A stretch of 64,000 nucleotides of DNA from the NCBI RefSeq assembly GCF_040253615.1, contig NZ_JBEJGY010000004.1, forward strand, positions 7,378,001 to 7,442,000, written 5' to 3'. The notes below the pieces were generated by a model. The model saw only the letters and a program-made list of their open reading frames with translations, was not told the origin of the DNA and searched no databases. A program made the position numbers and the translations under genes. The DNA comes from Streptomyces sp. Edi4. Lineage in GTDB: Bacteria; Actinomycetota; Actinomycetes; Streptomycetales; Streptomycetaceae. This document shows, one piece after another, positions 8,811 through 17,895 of the stretch (position 1 is the first letter of the stretch; the number at the start of each line of letters is the position of its first letter).

Positions 8811-10046
8811 ATGGCCGAAGTGCCCCCACTGCCGCGATACAGCATTGTCTTTCTCAGTGGTCCGGCCGACGCGGGGACCCGTTCGATGCTGCCGATAGCG
8901 CAGGAGCTGAACCGCCGGGATCACCGGGTCACCTACGTCACCACTCAGGAGTTCGCCGGGCGCGATGTCACCTGCGGCGTCGATGTCCTGGTACACGCCT
9001 CGTGTGCCGCCGCTGTGCCCTCGGGCGGCCCCGGCCGCTGTGCCGGGCCGCAGGATCCCGTGCTGGTCGAAGACACCCTCGACTGCGCCGAGTCGATCCA
9101 TGCCGCCTTCGCCGACGACGTGCCCGACCTGGTCCTGTACGAGGATTCCGCCCGGATCACCGCGCGCCTGCTGACCTGCCGCTGGAAGCGTCCGGCCGCC
9201 GAGGTCTTCCCGTCGTTCCCCGGCGACTTCCCCGCGGCCGACGGCGCCCCCGGCTCCGACTCCCCTGCCCCCGCCGGCGATTGTGTCAGCGGCCTGCCCG
9301 CGGGAGTGCGCGAGAGACTGTTCTCCTTCGTCGCCACCGCGGCGAACGCGGGTCTGTCGCCGGACGATTTCTGTACGCGGCCCGAGCCCCTTTCGATAGC
9401 CCTGCTTCCCAAGGAGTTCCAGACCGACGGATACTCCTTCGACGGGCGCGTGGCATTCGTCGGCCCCTGCATACCGGAACGCCGGATGGATGAGCGCTGG
9501 CTTCCCCCCGAAAGCGGACTGCCCGTGGTGTTCTTCGCTCTCGACCCCGAACTACTCCTGGAATCAGGGCCGGAGTTCCTGCGTCGTTGTGTGGATGCTT
9601 TTGCGGGGAAGCCCCTGCATGTGGTGATGTCGGCGGGCGGTCACGCGGATACCGTACGCGAGGCAGCCGCCCCGTTGTCGAATGTGGAAGTCCATGAACA
9701 TGCCCCGCGTTCGGTCGTGTTGCGGTGTGCTTCGGCCTTCATCTGTCACGCCGATCTGAACAGCGTCATGGAATCCCTCTATTTCAATACGCCACTTGTC
9801 GCGGTCCCCACGGGCGAGCGCGAACGGGCCGTGGCCGACCGGATGGTGGAGCTCGGGCTCGGCGTGCGGCTGACGCCCGGGGCCGCCGAACCCCGGGCGC
9901 TGGTGGACGCGGCGGCCGCGCTCGTGGAGGACCGGGAGACCGGTCGCCGGGTCAGAGAGTTCCAGCGCCGGGCGCGCCGTGCGGGGGGCACACGGCGCGC
10001 GGCGGACGAGATCGAGCGCTATCTGGAATGGATCTACCAGCCGTGA
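8811..10046 (+). CDS. Glycosyltransferase-like protein (GT-B, macrolide glycosyltransferase family), possibly inactive
   Basis: The 411-residue protein has the two-lobed layout of macrolide/UDP-sugar glycosyltransferases: an N-terminal acceptor lobe ending in LNRRDHRVTYV-type sequence near residues 33-43 and a C-terminal donor lobe with HADLNSVMES and TPLVAVPTGERERAVADR. ATG 8811 is chosen because AGGGGAGA precedes it by about nine bases and the family core starts right after it; a longer form from 8637 is possible. Two key positions are altered. The N-terminal GHxxP motif carrying the catalytic base His reads GTRSML, placing Thr23 at the His position. The donor-loop HGG-type motif reads HAD. 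It may be a non-catalytic partner, or a transferase with different chemistry. Its place after the terminal PKS gene suggests tailoring or self-resistance, but no deoxysugar genes are visible. Confidence 0.75.
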   Translation: MAEVPPLPRYSIVFLSGPADAGTRSMLPIAQELNRRDHRVTYVTTQEFAGRDVTCGVDVLVHASCAAAVPSGGPGRCAGPQDPVLVEDTLDCAESIHAAFADDVPDLVLYEDSARITARLLTCRWKRPAAEVFPSFPGDFPAADGAPGSDSPAPAGDCVSGLPAGVRERLFSFVATAANAGLSPDDFCTRPEPLSIALLPKEFQTDGYSFDGRVAFVGPCIPERRMDERWLPPESGLPVVFFALDPELLLESGPEFLRRCVDAFAGKPLHVVMSAGGHADTVREAAAPLSNVEVHEHAPRSVVLRCASAFICHADLNSVMESLYFNTPLVAVPTGERERAVADRMVELGLGVRLTPGAAEPRALVDAAAALVEDRETGRRVREFQRRARRAGGTRRAADEIERYLEWIYQP

Positions 10047-10084
10047 CCGCGCGGGGCCGTCCGGCGTGCGAGCCCGGGGCCCGC

Positions 10085-13039
10085 TCAGGCGGACTCGGCC
10101 TCCGCGGCGCCCTGAGGCGGCTCCACGTTGAGCCGCGCGGCCAGCGCGCTTCGCCGGCTGATGCCGAGTTTGCGGTAGACCCGGGTGAGGTGCTGCTCGA
10201 CGGTGCTGATCGTGATGTAGAGCTTGCGCCCGATCGCGCGGTTGGTGGCGCCCATCGCGGCCAGCTCGGCGACGCGCCGCTCCGCCTCGGTCAGCACATC
10301 GGCGCCGGCCGGCTTCCGCTCGTCGCCTTCCGCCGGCTTGGCCGGCTCACGCGGGGTGGCCGACGGTGACGGCCCGGTCGGTGGCTGCGGCCACGGCAGG
10401 CCCGTCGGCCGCGCGAGCTGGGAGGGCTGTTCGGACTGCGGGCGCGCACGGGTCCGGCACGCCTGGAGCATTTCGGCCGCCTGGTCCGCAGTGCCGCGTG
10501 CCCTGGCGGGGTCGCCCAACTGCCAGTAGGTGTCGCTGAGATCGGCCAGCGCGCGGGCGAGCTCGAAGCGCCCGGTGTCCGGCTTGAGGAGGCGTACGGC
10601 GTCCTGGAGGAGCGCCGCGCGGTCCTTGAGGTCGGCGGCGGCGGCCAGCAGACGCAGGGAGGCGCCGCGGGTACGTGGCTGGTGCGTGCCCGGGCGGGTC
10701 AGCTGCTCCTCCATGAGCGAGCGGGCCCGCTGCCTTTCACCCAGGGCCAGTGCGGCCTCCGCCGCTCCGCCACGCCAGGAGATGAGGGACGGCAGGTCGA
10801 GTCCCCAGGCGCTCATCAGGCGCCCGCAGCTCTCGAAGTCCGCGAGGGCCGCCGCCGGGCGGTCGGTGGAGAGATGGAAGTGGCCGCGCGCGTTGAGATA
10901 GTGCAGTCCGTACCGGGCGTCGAAGAGGGTGTCAGGCACCGGGAGCCTGATGTACTTCACCGCCTTCTCGTGCTGTCCGAGCACGGTCGTGGCGAGAATC
11001 AGATTGGCCAGCGGACCGCCGATGGCGACCCCCCAGGCCGCCATGGGTATCCGGGTGAGGGCTTCCTCGCCGTACTGCACGGCGGCGGCCATGTCACCCT
11101 GGCGGAAGGCCGCCTCCGCCCGGACGGCGGCGAACACCGCCTGCCAGGTCGGGGCGCCCTGCTCCGTGGCCTCCTTCAGCAGTTCCTCGCACCAGGAGGC
11201 GGCTTTGTCGGGGCGGTCGGCGCAGATCAGGGTCAGCAGTGCGGCGTGCAGCGACTCCAGCGTCGCGACCCCGAGGCCGACGCTGTGCAGGACGCCCTCG
11301 GCGCTGGTCACGGCCTCGTCGCTCGCGCCCTGGTCGAGCAGGTCGGAGAGAACGGCCACCGCCTGCGGCCCGATGGGACGCACCACGTCCTGGCCCGTCC
11401 TCGCCTCGGCCCCCGCCCACGCTCCGGCGGACCCGGAACCCCTGCCAGGACCGTCGGCCTCGATGGACGAAGGCGAGAGGCGGGTAAGTAACGAGGGATG
11501 GGAGTACGTCATCCAGTTGGTGAAGGCGGCCAGTTCCTCCGAGGGCGGCCGGTCGGACGTGGCGTCCATCGCCTCCCACAGGGCCAGCGTCTCGCGTGCT
11601 TCGTCGTAGCGGCCGTGCCACAGCAGACTGCGCATCAGCACGCCGGTGTCCTGGCCGCTCAAGTGGCCCTCGCGCAGCGCGATCTTTAATCGGACGGCGT
11701 GACGCATGGCCTTCAGGGGTGACTTCTGCCAGTCGAGGCGCATCCGGTCCGCCGTGAGGGCGGCGAGCTGACGGCTGTCGGTGCAGTCGGTGAGGGCGAG
11801 CTTGAGGTATTCGCCGGCCATCCCCGTTCGGCCGGCGGCGAGTTCGGCGTGGGCGGCGTCCCGCAGGACGTTGATCATCCACTCTTCGGGTGCCCGGCTC
11901 GCGGCGACGAGCTGTTCGGCCACCAGGACGGGCGGGACGCCCTCGTTGTGGAGCGCGGAGGCGACGCGCAGATGCAGTTCGTGCCGGTCCTCGGGCGCCA
12001 CCTGCTCCAGGATGACCGTCCGCGCGGCGGGATGGCGGAAGTGCCCCGCGTTCAGTACGCCGGTCGCCGTCAGCGAGGCGATGGCGTGCTCCACGGTGGC
12101 GGTGTTCAGGCCGAGCATGTGGCCGATCGAGACCGGCGACATGCCCTTGCCCATCGCCGCCACCGCCCGGGCCACCTTGAGGTCCGCCGGATCGGCGAGG
12201 TAGAGGCAGCCCGTCAGCGCGTTGCGGAACGCCTCCTGCGGGACGGCGGGCTCGCTCTCGTGGCTCGCGGCCTGGAGGCGGTGGACCGCCTCGTAGTCGT
12301 CGAGGAGCGCGGACAGGAACAGCGGGCTGCCGCCCGAGGCCTCCTGGTAGGCCTCGGTGAGTTCCAGCGCCTTGGCCGGTCCGAGTCTGGCCGCGATCAT
12401 GGCGTGCGCGCCGGAGGGGGACAGCATTTCCAGCCGTACCTTGCGGCAGTTGGGCTGGCGGAACAGCTCGGCGTGGAAGACCGGATGGGGGGAGCGGATC
12501 GTGGACAGTTCGGCGAGCAGCAGCAGTGTTCGTGACGCCTTCATCCGGCGTTGCAGGAACAACAGCATTTGCAGGGAGGGCTCGTCGGCGTACTGGAGGT
12601 CGTCGATGCTCACCACGACGGGCCCGCGCTCACCGAGCTCCAGGAGCAGCGACCGCAGCCCGTGGGCCACCGCGATGCTCGGCTGATTCATCGGCGCTGG
12701 GTCGGCGCCCTTGGCGTGGCTGGTGGGGAACTCTTCCGCCAGCAGTTCGTTGACTTGGTCCCGGAACTCGGCGGGAAGGGTCTCGCTTCTGAAGAGCTGG
12801 TCCATCACTCCCAGGGGGAGCTCGCATTCGGCGCGGGACGCCACCGCGGTCAACATAACAGCCCCGGAGTTCTCCGCTTGTTTACAGAATGTTTGCAGCA
12901 GTCGCGTCTTCCCACTGCCCGTGGGCCCGCTGACCAGCGCGATGCCGCCCCGCCCCGTCGCCGCCTCGGCGAGTAGCGTGTTGAGTGCGGTCAACTCGGC
13001 TTCTCTGTCGACGAGTTGAAACATCGGCTGAGCTTCCAT
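10085..13039 (-). CDS. LAL-family (large ATP-binding, LuxR-type) transcriptional regulator
   Basis: The 984-residue regulator has an N-terminal AAA-type ATPase with Walker A GPTGSGKT (about 38-45) and Walker B VVVSIDD (about 141-147), a long helical middle, a proline-rich linker, and a C-terminal LuxR helix-turn-helix beginning LTEAERRVAELAAMG. This is the architecture of pathway activators in macrolide and polyene clusters, so control of the adjacent PKS is likely. The start at 13039 has a GGGGGG site five bases upstream; an in-frame ATG at 13105 would add 22 residues without a good site. Two in-frame TTA codons at 11687-11689 and 11489-11491 are rare in high-GC Streptomyces and predict dependence on the bldA tRNA. 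It ends 38 bases from the convergent glycosyltransferase-like gene. Confidence 0.95.
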   Translation of the reverse strand: MEAQPMFQLVDREAELTALNTLLAEAATGRGGIALVSGPTGSGKTRLLQTFCKQAENSGAVMLTAVASRAECELPLGVMDQLFRSETLPAEFRDQVNELLAEEFPTSHAKGADPAPMNQPSIAVAHGLRSLLLELGERGPVVVSIDDLQYADEPSLQMLLFLQRRMKASRTLLLLAELSTIRSPHPVFHAELFRQPNCRKVRLEMLSPSGAHAMIAARLGPAKALELTEAYQEASGGSPLFLSALLDDYEAVHRLQAASHESEPAVPQEAFRNALTGCLYLADPADLKVARAVAAMGKGMSPVSIGHMLGLNTATVEHAIASLTATGVLNAGHFRHPAARTVILEQVAPEDRHELHLRVASALHNEGVPPVLVAEQLVAASRAPEEWMINVLRDAAHAELAAGRTGMAGEYLKLALTDCTDSRQLAALTADRMRLDWQKSPLKAMRHAVRLKIALREGHLSGQDTGVLMRSLLWHGRYDEARETLALWEAMDATSDRPPSEELAAFTNWMTYSHPSLLTRLSPSSIEADGPGRGSGSAGAWAGAEARTGQDVVRPIGPQAVAVLSDLLDQGASDEAVTSAEGVLHSVGLGVATLESLHAALLTLICADRPDKAASWCEELLKEATEQGAPTWQAVFAAVRAEAAFRQGDMAAAVQYGEEALTRIPMAAWGVAIGGPLANLILATTVLGQHEKAVKYIRLPVPDTLFDARYGLHYLNARGHFHLSTDRPAAALADFESCGRLMSAWGLDLPSLISWRGGAAEAALALGERQRARSLMEEQLTRPGTHQPRTRGASLRLLAAAADLKDRAALLQDAVRLLKPDTGRFELARALADLSDTYWQLGDPARARGTADQAAEMLQACRTRARPQSEQPSQLARPTGLPWPQPPTGPSPSATPREPAKPAEGDERKPAGADVLTEAERRVAELAAMGATNRAIGRKLYITISTVEQHLTRVYRKLGISRRSALAARLNVEPPQGAAEAESA

Positions 13040-13445
13040 CCTGCCCCCCAGTGCGGCGATCGCGTCTCTCCCAGGGCTGTAAACATAGCAAGCAGATTCG
13101 ATCAAAAGGAGACGTCTTGATCAATTTATAAAAACTGAATTCTGCTGGTAAGGGGGCACATCCGGCGTCGGCTGGTGTTCATCTGTTGGTGTTGGCGAAT
13201 GGCCGAAAATGTAGGTATCGAAGGACGCGCAATGGCCGTCCGCGTCGCCGCGCTCACCGGCTTGCCGCAGGTCGGCGCCTTTACGGATTGTTTACATCCG
13301 CTTACGACCCCCAGGTTGCGGGCGAGGCGGGCCTGGACGCGCCTGTGTTTGGAATCGCCTTTCCGAGGAAGGCGGACAGTGGAAGGCGACATATCGGACC
13401 GAACGTCGGTCCGCGCGCCGAAGCGACGCGAGATGGAGTGAAGCG
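13040..13445. promoter_or_regulatory. Divergent promoter region between the LAL regulator and dps-like gene
   Basis: The gap contains an AT-rich core at about 13115-13150, the lowest-GC stretch nearby, with the palindrome TTGATCAA at 13117-13124 and a second GATCAA at 13100-13105. Reading leftward, TATAAA at about 13127-13132 is a plausible -10 for the LAL gene. I see no gene in the rest of it. Confidence 0.4.
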
Positions 13446-13916
13446 GTGACTGTGGTGAAGAGCTCGTTGTCCGACGCCCAGCTGAAGGTGGTCGGCCCGG
13501 CCCTCCAGGGCGCGCTGGTCGATCTGGTCGACCTGTCGCTCGCGGCCAAGCAGGTGCACTGGAACGTGGTCGGCCCGCGCTTTCGCTCCGTACACCTCCA
13601 ACTGGACGACGTGGTCACCACGGCGCGCCAGTACTCGGACACGGTGGCCGAGCGGGCCTCGGCTCTCGGCGTCAATCCGGACGGGCGCGCGGCGACCGTG
13701 GCGGGATCCAGCGTGATCGGCACGGTGCCCGAAGGATGGATCAAGGACTCCGAGGCGGTGGAGGTCCTGGTCGTGGCGCTCGGCCGGGTGGTGGAGCGGA
13801 TGCGTGAGCGCATCGCGGCCACCGACGAGCCGGACCCGGTGAGCCAGGACCTGCTCATCGCGCTCACCGCCGACCTGGAGAAGCACGCCTGGATGTTCCG
13901 GGCCGAGAACAGCTGA
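13446..13916 (+). CDS. Dps-family ferritin-like protein
   Basis: A 156-residue protein of normal Dps length. It shows the family's ferroxidase-site pattern KQVHWNVVGP (about 37-46) followed by LQLDDVVTTARQYSDTVAERA, where His, Asp and Glu ligands at the dimer interface bind iron. Dps dodecamers store iron, detoxify peroxide and in many species coat DNA. The start is GTG at 13446 with GGAG eight bases upstream. It is transcribed alone, divergently from the LAL regulator, and precedes the molybdenum hydroxylase genes by 175 bases. No basic DNA-binding tail is evident at either end, so a storage or detoxification role is at least as likely as DNA binding. Confidence 0.88.
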   Translation: MTVVKSSLSDAQLKVVGPALQGALVDLVDLSLAAKQVHWNVVGPRFRSVHLQLDDVVTTARQYSDTVAERASALGVNPDGRAATVAGSSVIGTVPEGWIKDSEAVEVLVVALGRVVERMRERIAATDEPDPVSQDLLIALTADLEKHAWMFRAENS

Positions 13917-14091
13917 GGTCCGCGAGGCCCGGCACGATGCCGGCGCGGTAAGCGGGCCCGGGGGCGGGGGCGGCCTCGGCGGGCCCCTCCCGTTCCGGTC
14001 CGGCGGCTGTCGGGATGCCGCAGGCGACGAGCTGTACGACGCTGGTGACGCGGGCGGCGGCCGGCCGTCCCGAGCGAGGGACAGAGAAACG

Positions 14092-14706
14092 ATGGAAAGC
14101 AGCGAGGGGCCCCGCAGCGGCCCTGGGACGGCGGTGCGCTACGCGCCCTGGCCGCGCCCCGATGACGCTCCACCCGGCGCCACCGGATCACAGGTGACCC
14201 TGCGCGTGAACGGCGCGGACCACGCCGTCGAGGTCGACCACCGCACCACCCTGCTGGACCTGTTGCGTGAACGCCTAGCCCTGACGGGCTCCAAGAAGGG
14301 CTGCGACCACGGCCAGTGCGGGGCGTGCACGGTGCTCGTGGACGGCCGGCGCGCCAACAGCTGTCTGCTGCTCGCCGTCGCGCTGGACGGCTGCGATGTC
14401 GTGACCGTGGAGGGCCTTGCGGACACCGAAGGCGCCGACGGCGATCTCCATCCCCTCCAGCGCGCTTTCCTGGAACGCGACGCCTTCCAGTGCGGCTACT
14501 GCACCCCGGGCCAGCTGTGCTCGGCCGTCGGCATGCTCTCCGAGGCGCGGGCCGGCCAGCCATCGGCCGTCACCGGCGCGGCCCAGCCGCCGCGGCGGCC
14601 GGTGGTGCTGAGCGACGAGGAGATCCGGGAACGCCTGAGCGGCAACCTGTGCCGCTGCGGGGCGTACCCGCACATCGTGGACGCGGTACGGGACGTGATC
14701 ACGTGA
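14092..14706 (+). CDS. yagT: Molybdenum hydroxylase, [2Fe-2S] subunit (YagT/xanthine dehydrogenase type)
   Basis: The 204-residue protein binds two [2Fe-2S] clusters: a plant-ferredoxin-like N-terminal cluster with GCDHGQCGACTVLV plus a downstream Cys, and a helical C-terminal cluster with CGYC and CRCGAYPHI. These relay electrons from the molybdenum site to FAD. A roughly 35-residue Pro/Gly-rich extension precedes the ferredoxin fold; unlike the E. coli YagT protein it shows no twin-arginine signal, so the complex is probably cytoplasmic. The ATG at 14092 follows a GAGGGA site. Its stop overlaps the next start as GTGA, indicating translational coupling in a yagT-yagS-yagR operon. The substrate, an aldehyde or N-heterocycle, cannot be told from sequence. 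Confidence 0.92.
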   Translation: MESSEGPRSGPGTAVRYAPWPRPDDAPPGATGSQVTLRVNGADHAVEVDHRTTLLDLLRERLALTGSKKGCDHGQCGACTVLVDGRRANSCLLLAVALDGCDVVTVEGLADTEGADGDLHPLQRAFLERDAFQCGYCTPGQLCSAVGMLSEARAGQPSAVTGAAQPPRRPVVLSDEEIRERLSGNLCRCGAYPHIVDAVRDVIT

Positions 14707-15689
14707 AGCCGGTGTCCTATCTGCGTGCCCGCAGCGTGCAAGAGGCCGCGGCCGCCCACGGCGGTCGTGCCGAGGCCCGCTATCTGGGCGGCGGCACCAA
14801 CCTCGTCGACCTCATGAAGCTGGGCGTTGAGCGCCCCGAGGTGCTGATCGACGTCACCCGCCTCCCGCTCGACACCGTCGAGGAGCGGCCCGACGGCACG
14901 GTGGTGGTCGGCGCGACCGTACGCAACAGCGACCTCGCCGCGCACCCCCTGATCCGCGAGCGCCATCCCCTGCTGTCGCAGGCCGTTCTCAGCGGCGCCT
15001 CGGGTCAGCTGCGCAACATGGCGACCACCGGCGGCAACCTCCTCCAGCGCACCCGCTGCGCCTACTTCCAGGACCTGTCGAAACCATGCAACAAGCGCGT
15101 GCCGGGGAGCGGTTGCGCGGCGATCGACGGCGTCCACCACGACCACGCCGTCCTCGGGCACTCGCCGCATTGCGTGGCGACGAACCCGTCCGACCTGTCC
15201 GTGGCGCTCGCGGCCCTCGACGCCGTCGTGGAGCTGACCGGTCCCGGAGGCCACCGGAGCGTGCCGGTGACCGAGTTCCACCGCCTGCCCGGCGAGCGGC
15301 CCGAACTGGACACCGTGATCCGCCCGGGTGAACTGATCACCGCCGTGGTGCTGCCGCCCCTGCCGAGCGGCGCGCTCTCGCGCTACCGCAAGGCGCGCGA
15401 GCGGGCCTCGTACGCCTTCGCGCTCGCGTCGGTGGCCGCAGTGCTGCACGTGGAGGACGGCGAGATCCGGCACGCCGCCCTCGCCTTCGGCGGGCTCGCC
15501 CACCGGCCCTGGCGCGCCCGGCGCGCCGAGGCCGCCCTGCTCGGCGCCCGCCCCGGTCCCGACGTCTTCGCGCGGGCGGTCGAGACCGAACTCGAAGCGG
15601 CCCGGCCGCTGCGGGACAACGCCTACAAGGTGCCACTCGCCCGCGACCTGGCCACGCAGGTGCTCGGCTCGCTGACCCCCACGGCCTGA
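14703..15689 (+). CDS. yagS: Molybdenum hydroxylase, FAD-binding subunit (YagS type)
   Basis: The 328-residue subunit starts at the GTG that overlaps the preceding stop. It has the FAD-binding fold of xanthine dehydrogenase medium subunits, with YLGGGTNLVDLMK near residues 27-39 and TTGGNLLQRTRC near 108-119. A Cys-containing loop, RCAYFQDLSKPCNKR, plus two further Cys nearby, matches the extra [4Fe-4S]-binding insertion of the YagS subgroup, so this is a YagTSR-type aldehyde dehydrogenase rather than a classic xanthine dehydrogenase. FAD here passes electrons to the final acceptor. It is the middle gene of the operon; the next start is 64 bases downstream. Confidence 0.92.
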   Translation: MKPVSYLRARSVQEAAAAHGGRAEARYLGGGTNLVDLMKLGVERPEVLIDVTRLPLDTVEERPDGTVVVGATVRNSDLAAHPLIRERHPLLSQAVLSGASGQLRNMATTGGNLLQRTRCAYFQDLSKPCNKRVPGSGCAAIDGVHHDHAVLGHSPHCVATNPSDLSVALAALDAVVELTGPGGHRSVPVTEFHRLPGERPELDTVIRPGELITAVVLPPLPSGALSRYRKARERASYAFALASVAAVLHVEDGEIRHAALAFGGLAHRPWRARRAEAALLGARPGPDVFARAVETELEAARPLRDNAYKVPLARDLATQVLGSLTPTA

Positions 15690-15753
15690 CCGCCGCCGTC
15701 GAGGCCCCGCCCCCCAGCCACCGCGCCCCCAACCACCGTCGAGGAGATCCGCC

Positions 15754-17847
15754 ATGGCTTCGCAAGCGAACGCGCTCGGCGCGCCCATCGAACGCCGCGA
15801 GGGCCGTGCGAAGGTGACGGGGGAGGCCCTGTACGCCACCGAGTACGCGCCCCCCGGATGTGCCTACGCGTGGCCGGTCACGGCCACCGTGGCGCGCGGC
15901 CGGGTCGCCGCTCTCGAGACGGCGGCCGCGCTCGCCCTGCCCGGAGTGCTCGCGGTCCTCACCCCCGACACCGCGCCCCGGCTCGCCGAGAGCGACGATC
16001 CGACCCTCGCGATCCTCCAGGACTTCCGGGTCCCACACCACGGATGGCCCATCGCCCTCGCGGTCGCCGACACCCTCGAAGAGGCCCGCGCCGCGGCCCA
16101 GAGCGTGCGGGTCACCTACGAGCCGGAGCCGCACGCGTCGGTCCTGGCCGAGAACCTGGCGGACGCCTACCGCCCCGACGAGGCCAACGGCGGCCATCCG
16201 GCGGAGCGCCGCCGGGGCGATCCACTGGACGCGTTCGCCGAGGCCCCGGTGACCGTCGACGTCCGCTACCGGATCCCGCCCCTGCACAACCATCCGATGG
16301 AGCCGCACGGGGCGACCGCGCACTGGCACGACGGCCGCCTCACGGCGTACGACACGAGCCAGGGCGGGGACACGGTGCGCGCCGTGCTCGCGGAGCTGTT
16401 CGAGCTCCCCGAGGAACGGGTGACGGTCGTGTGCGAGCACGTCGGCGGCGGGTTCGGCTCCAAGGGGACGCCCCGGCCGCACATCGTGCTCGCGGCGATG
16501 GCGTCCCTGCACACCGGCCGGCCCGTCAAACTCGCCCTGGCCAGGCGGCTCCTGCCGGAACTCGTCGGCCATCGCGCGCCGACCGACCACCGGCTGCGCC
16601 TCGGCTCGCGGCCGGACGGCACGCTGCTCTCGGTAATCCACGAAGTCACCACCCACACCTCCCGCGTCAAGGAGTTCGTCGAGCAGGCGGCCGTGCCCGC
16701 GCGCGTGATGTACGGCAGCCCGAGCAGTCTCACCAGCCACCGCGTCGCCGCCCTGGACGTACCCACCCCGTCCTGGATGCGCGCGCCCGGCGAGGCGTCC
16801 GGGATGTACGCCCTCGAGTCCGCCGTCGACGAACTGGCCGACGCGCTCGGCATGGACCCCATCGAGCTGCGGGTGCGCAACGAGCCCGCCCAAGAGCCCG
16901 ACAGCCAACGGCCGTTCAGCAGCCGCCACCTCGTGGAGTGCCTGCGTGAGGGCGCCGAGCGCTTCGGCTGGGCCGGCCGCGACCCCCGGCCCGGGGCGCG
17001 GCGCGCGGGCCGCCGGCTCAGCGGTACGGGCGTGGCCGCCGCCACCTACCCCGTGCTCGTCTCGCCCTGCCGCGCCACCGTCACCGTCCACCCCGACGGG
17101 CTGCACGTGGTGCGGGTGAACGCCACCGACATCGGGACCGGCGCCCGTACCGTCCTCACCCAGGTCGCGGCGCAGGCGCTCGGGGTCGGTGTGGAGTCGG
17201 TCCGTACGGAGATCGGCACCACCGGCCTGCCGAAGGCGCCGCTCGCCGGCGGGTCCTCCGGCACCGCCTCCTGGGGCTGGGCGGTGCACGAGGCCTGCCG
17301 CCTGCTGGTGCGTCAACTCCAGGAGCACACGGGCCCGTTGCCCCCCGAGGGTCTGACGGCGACCGCCGACACCAAGGGCACGGCCGATGAGGAGTCCGCC
17401 TACGCGCGGCACGCCTTCGGCGCCCACTTCGCCGACGTGGAGGTCGACACCGACACCGGTGAGGTACGGGTGCGCAGGCTGCTCGGCGTGTACGCGGCCG
17501 GCCGCATCCTCAACGCACGGACCGCCAGGTCCCAGTTCATCGGCGGCATGGTGATGGGGCTCGGGATGGCGCTCACCGAACGCGGCACGGTGGACCCCGC
17601 CTCCGGCGCCTTCATCGGCAACGACCTCGCCGGCTACCACGTGCCCGCGCACGCCGACGTGCCCGACATCGAGGCCCACTGGATCGACGAGCGGGACGAC
17701 CACCTCAACCCCATGGGAAGCAAGGGCATCGGGGAGATCGGCATCGTCGGGACGGCCGCCGCCATCGGCAACGCCGTCCACCACGCCACCGGCGTCCGCG
17801 TGCGGGAACTGCCGCTCACGCCCGACCGCGTACACGCGGGGCTGTAA
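15754..17847 (+). CDS. yagR: Molybdenum hydroxylase, molybdopterin-binding catalytic subunit (YagR type)
   Basis: The 697-residue large subunit carries the catalytic molybdenum centre. It begins with the family N-terminus GAPIERREGRAKVTGEA and contains the glycine-rich molybdopterin-binding segments HVGGGFGSKG, APGEASGMYALE and GGSSGTASWGW, ending with GSKGIGEIGIVGTAAAI. The last segment supplies the conserved active-site Glu of GIGE that acts as base. The ATG at 15754 has GAGGAG about seven bases upstream. Neither the XdhC-type maturation factor nor molybdopterin genes are seen here. It ends at a strong bidirectional hairpin shared with the convergent regulator gene. Confidence 0.93.
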   Translation: MASQANALGAPIERREGRAKVTGEALYATEYAPPGCAYAWPVTATVARGRVAALETAAALALPGVLAVLTPDTAPRLAESDDPTLAILQDFRVPHHGWPIALAVADTLEEARAAAQSVRVTYEPEPHASVLAENLADAYRPDEANGGHPAERRRGDPLDAFAEAPVTVDVRYRIPPLHNHPMEPHGATAHWHDGRLTAYDTSQGGDTVRAVLAELFELPEERVTVVCEHVGGGFGSKGTPRPHIVLAAMASLHTGRPVKLALARRLLPELVGHRAPTDHRLRLGSRPDGTLLSVIHEVTTHTSRVKEFVEQAAVPARVMYGSPSSLTSHRVAALDVPTPSWMRAPGEASGMYALESAVDELADALGMDPIELRVRNEPAQEPDSQRPFSSRHLVECLREGAERFGWAGRDPRPGARRAGRRLSGTGVAAATYPVLVSPCRATVTVHPDGLHVVRVNATDIGTGARTVLTQVAAQALGVGVESVRTEIGTTGLPKAPLAGGSSGTASWGWAVHEACRLLVRQLQEHTGPLPPEGLTATADTKGTADEESAYARHAFGAHFADVEVDTDTGEVRVRRLLGVYAAGRILNARTARSQFIGGMVMGLGMALTERGTVDPASGAFIGNDLAGYHVPAHADVPDIEAHWIDERDDHLNPMGSKGIGEIGIVGTAAAIGNAVHHATGVRVRELPLTPDRVHAGL

Positions 17848-17888
17848 CGGACCCGCCCGAGGCACGCGAGGGCGGCCGGGCGGGTCCG
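17848..17888. terminator. Bidirectional terminator between convergent genes
   Basis: An 11-bp perfect stem pairs CGGACCCGCCC (17848-17858) with GGGCGGGTCCG (17878-17888), and the loop is 19 bases. It fills the gap between the convergent stops of the YagR-type gene and the PAS-LuxR gene, so it can serve both strands. Confidence 0.75.
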
Positions 17889-17895
17889 GGCGGCC

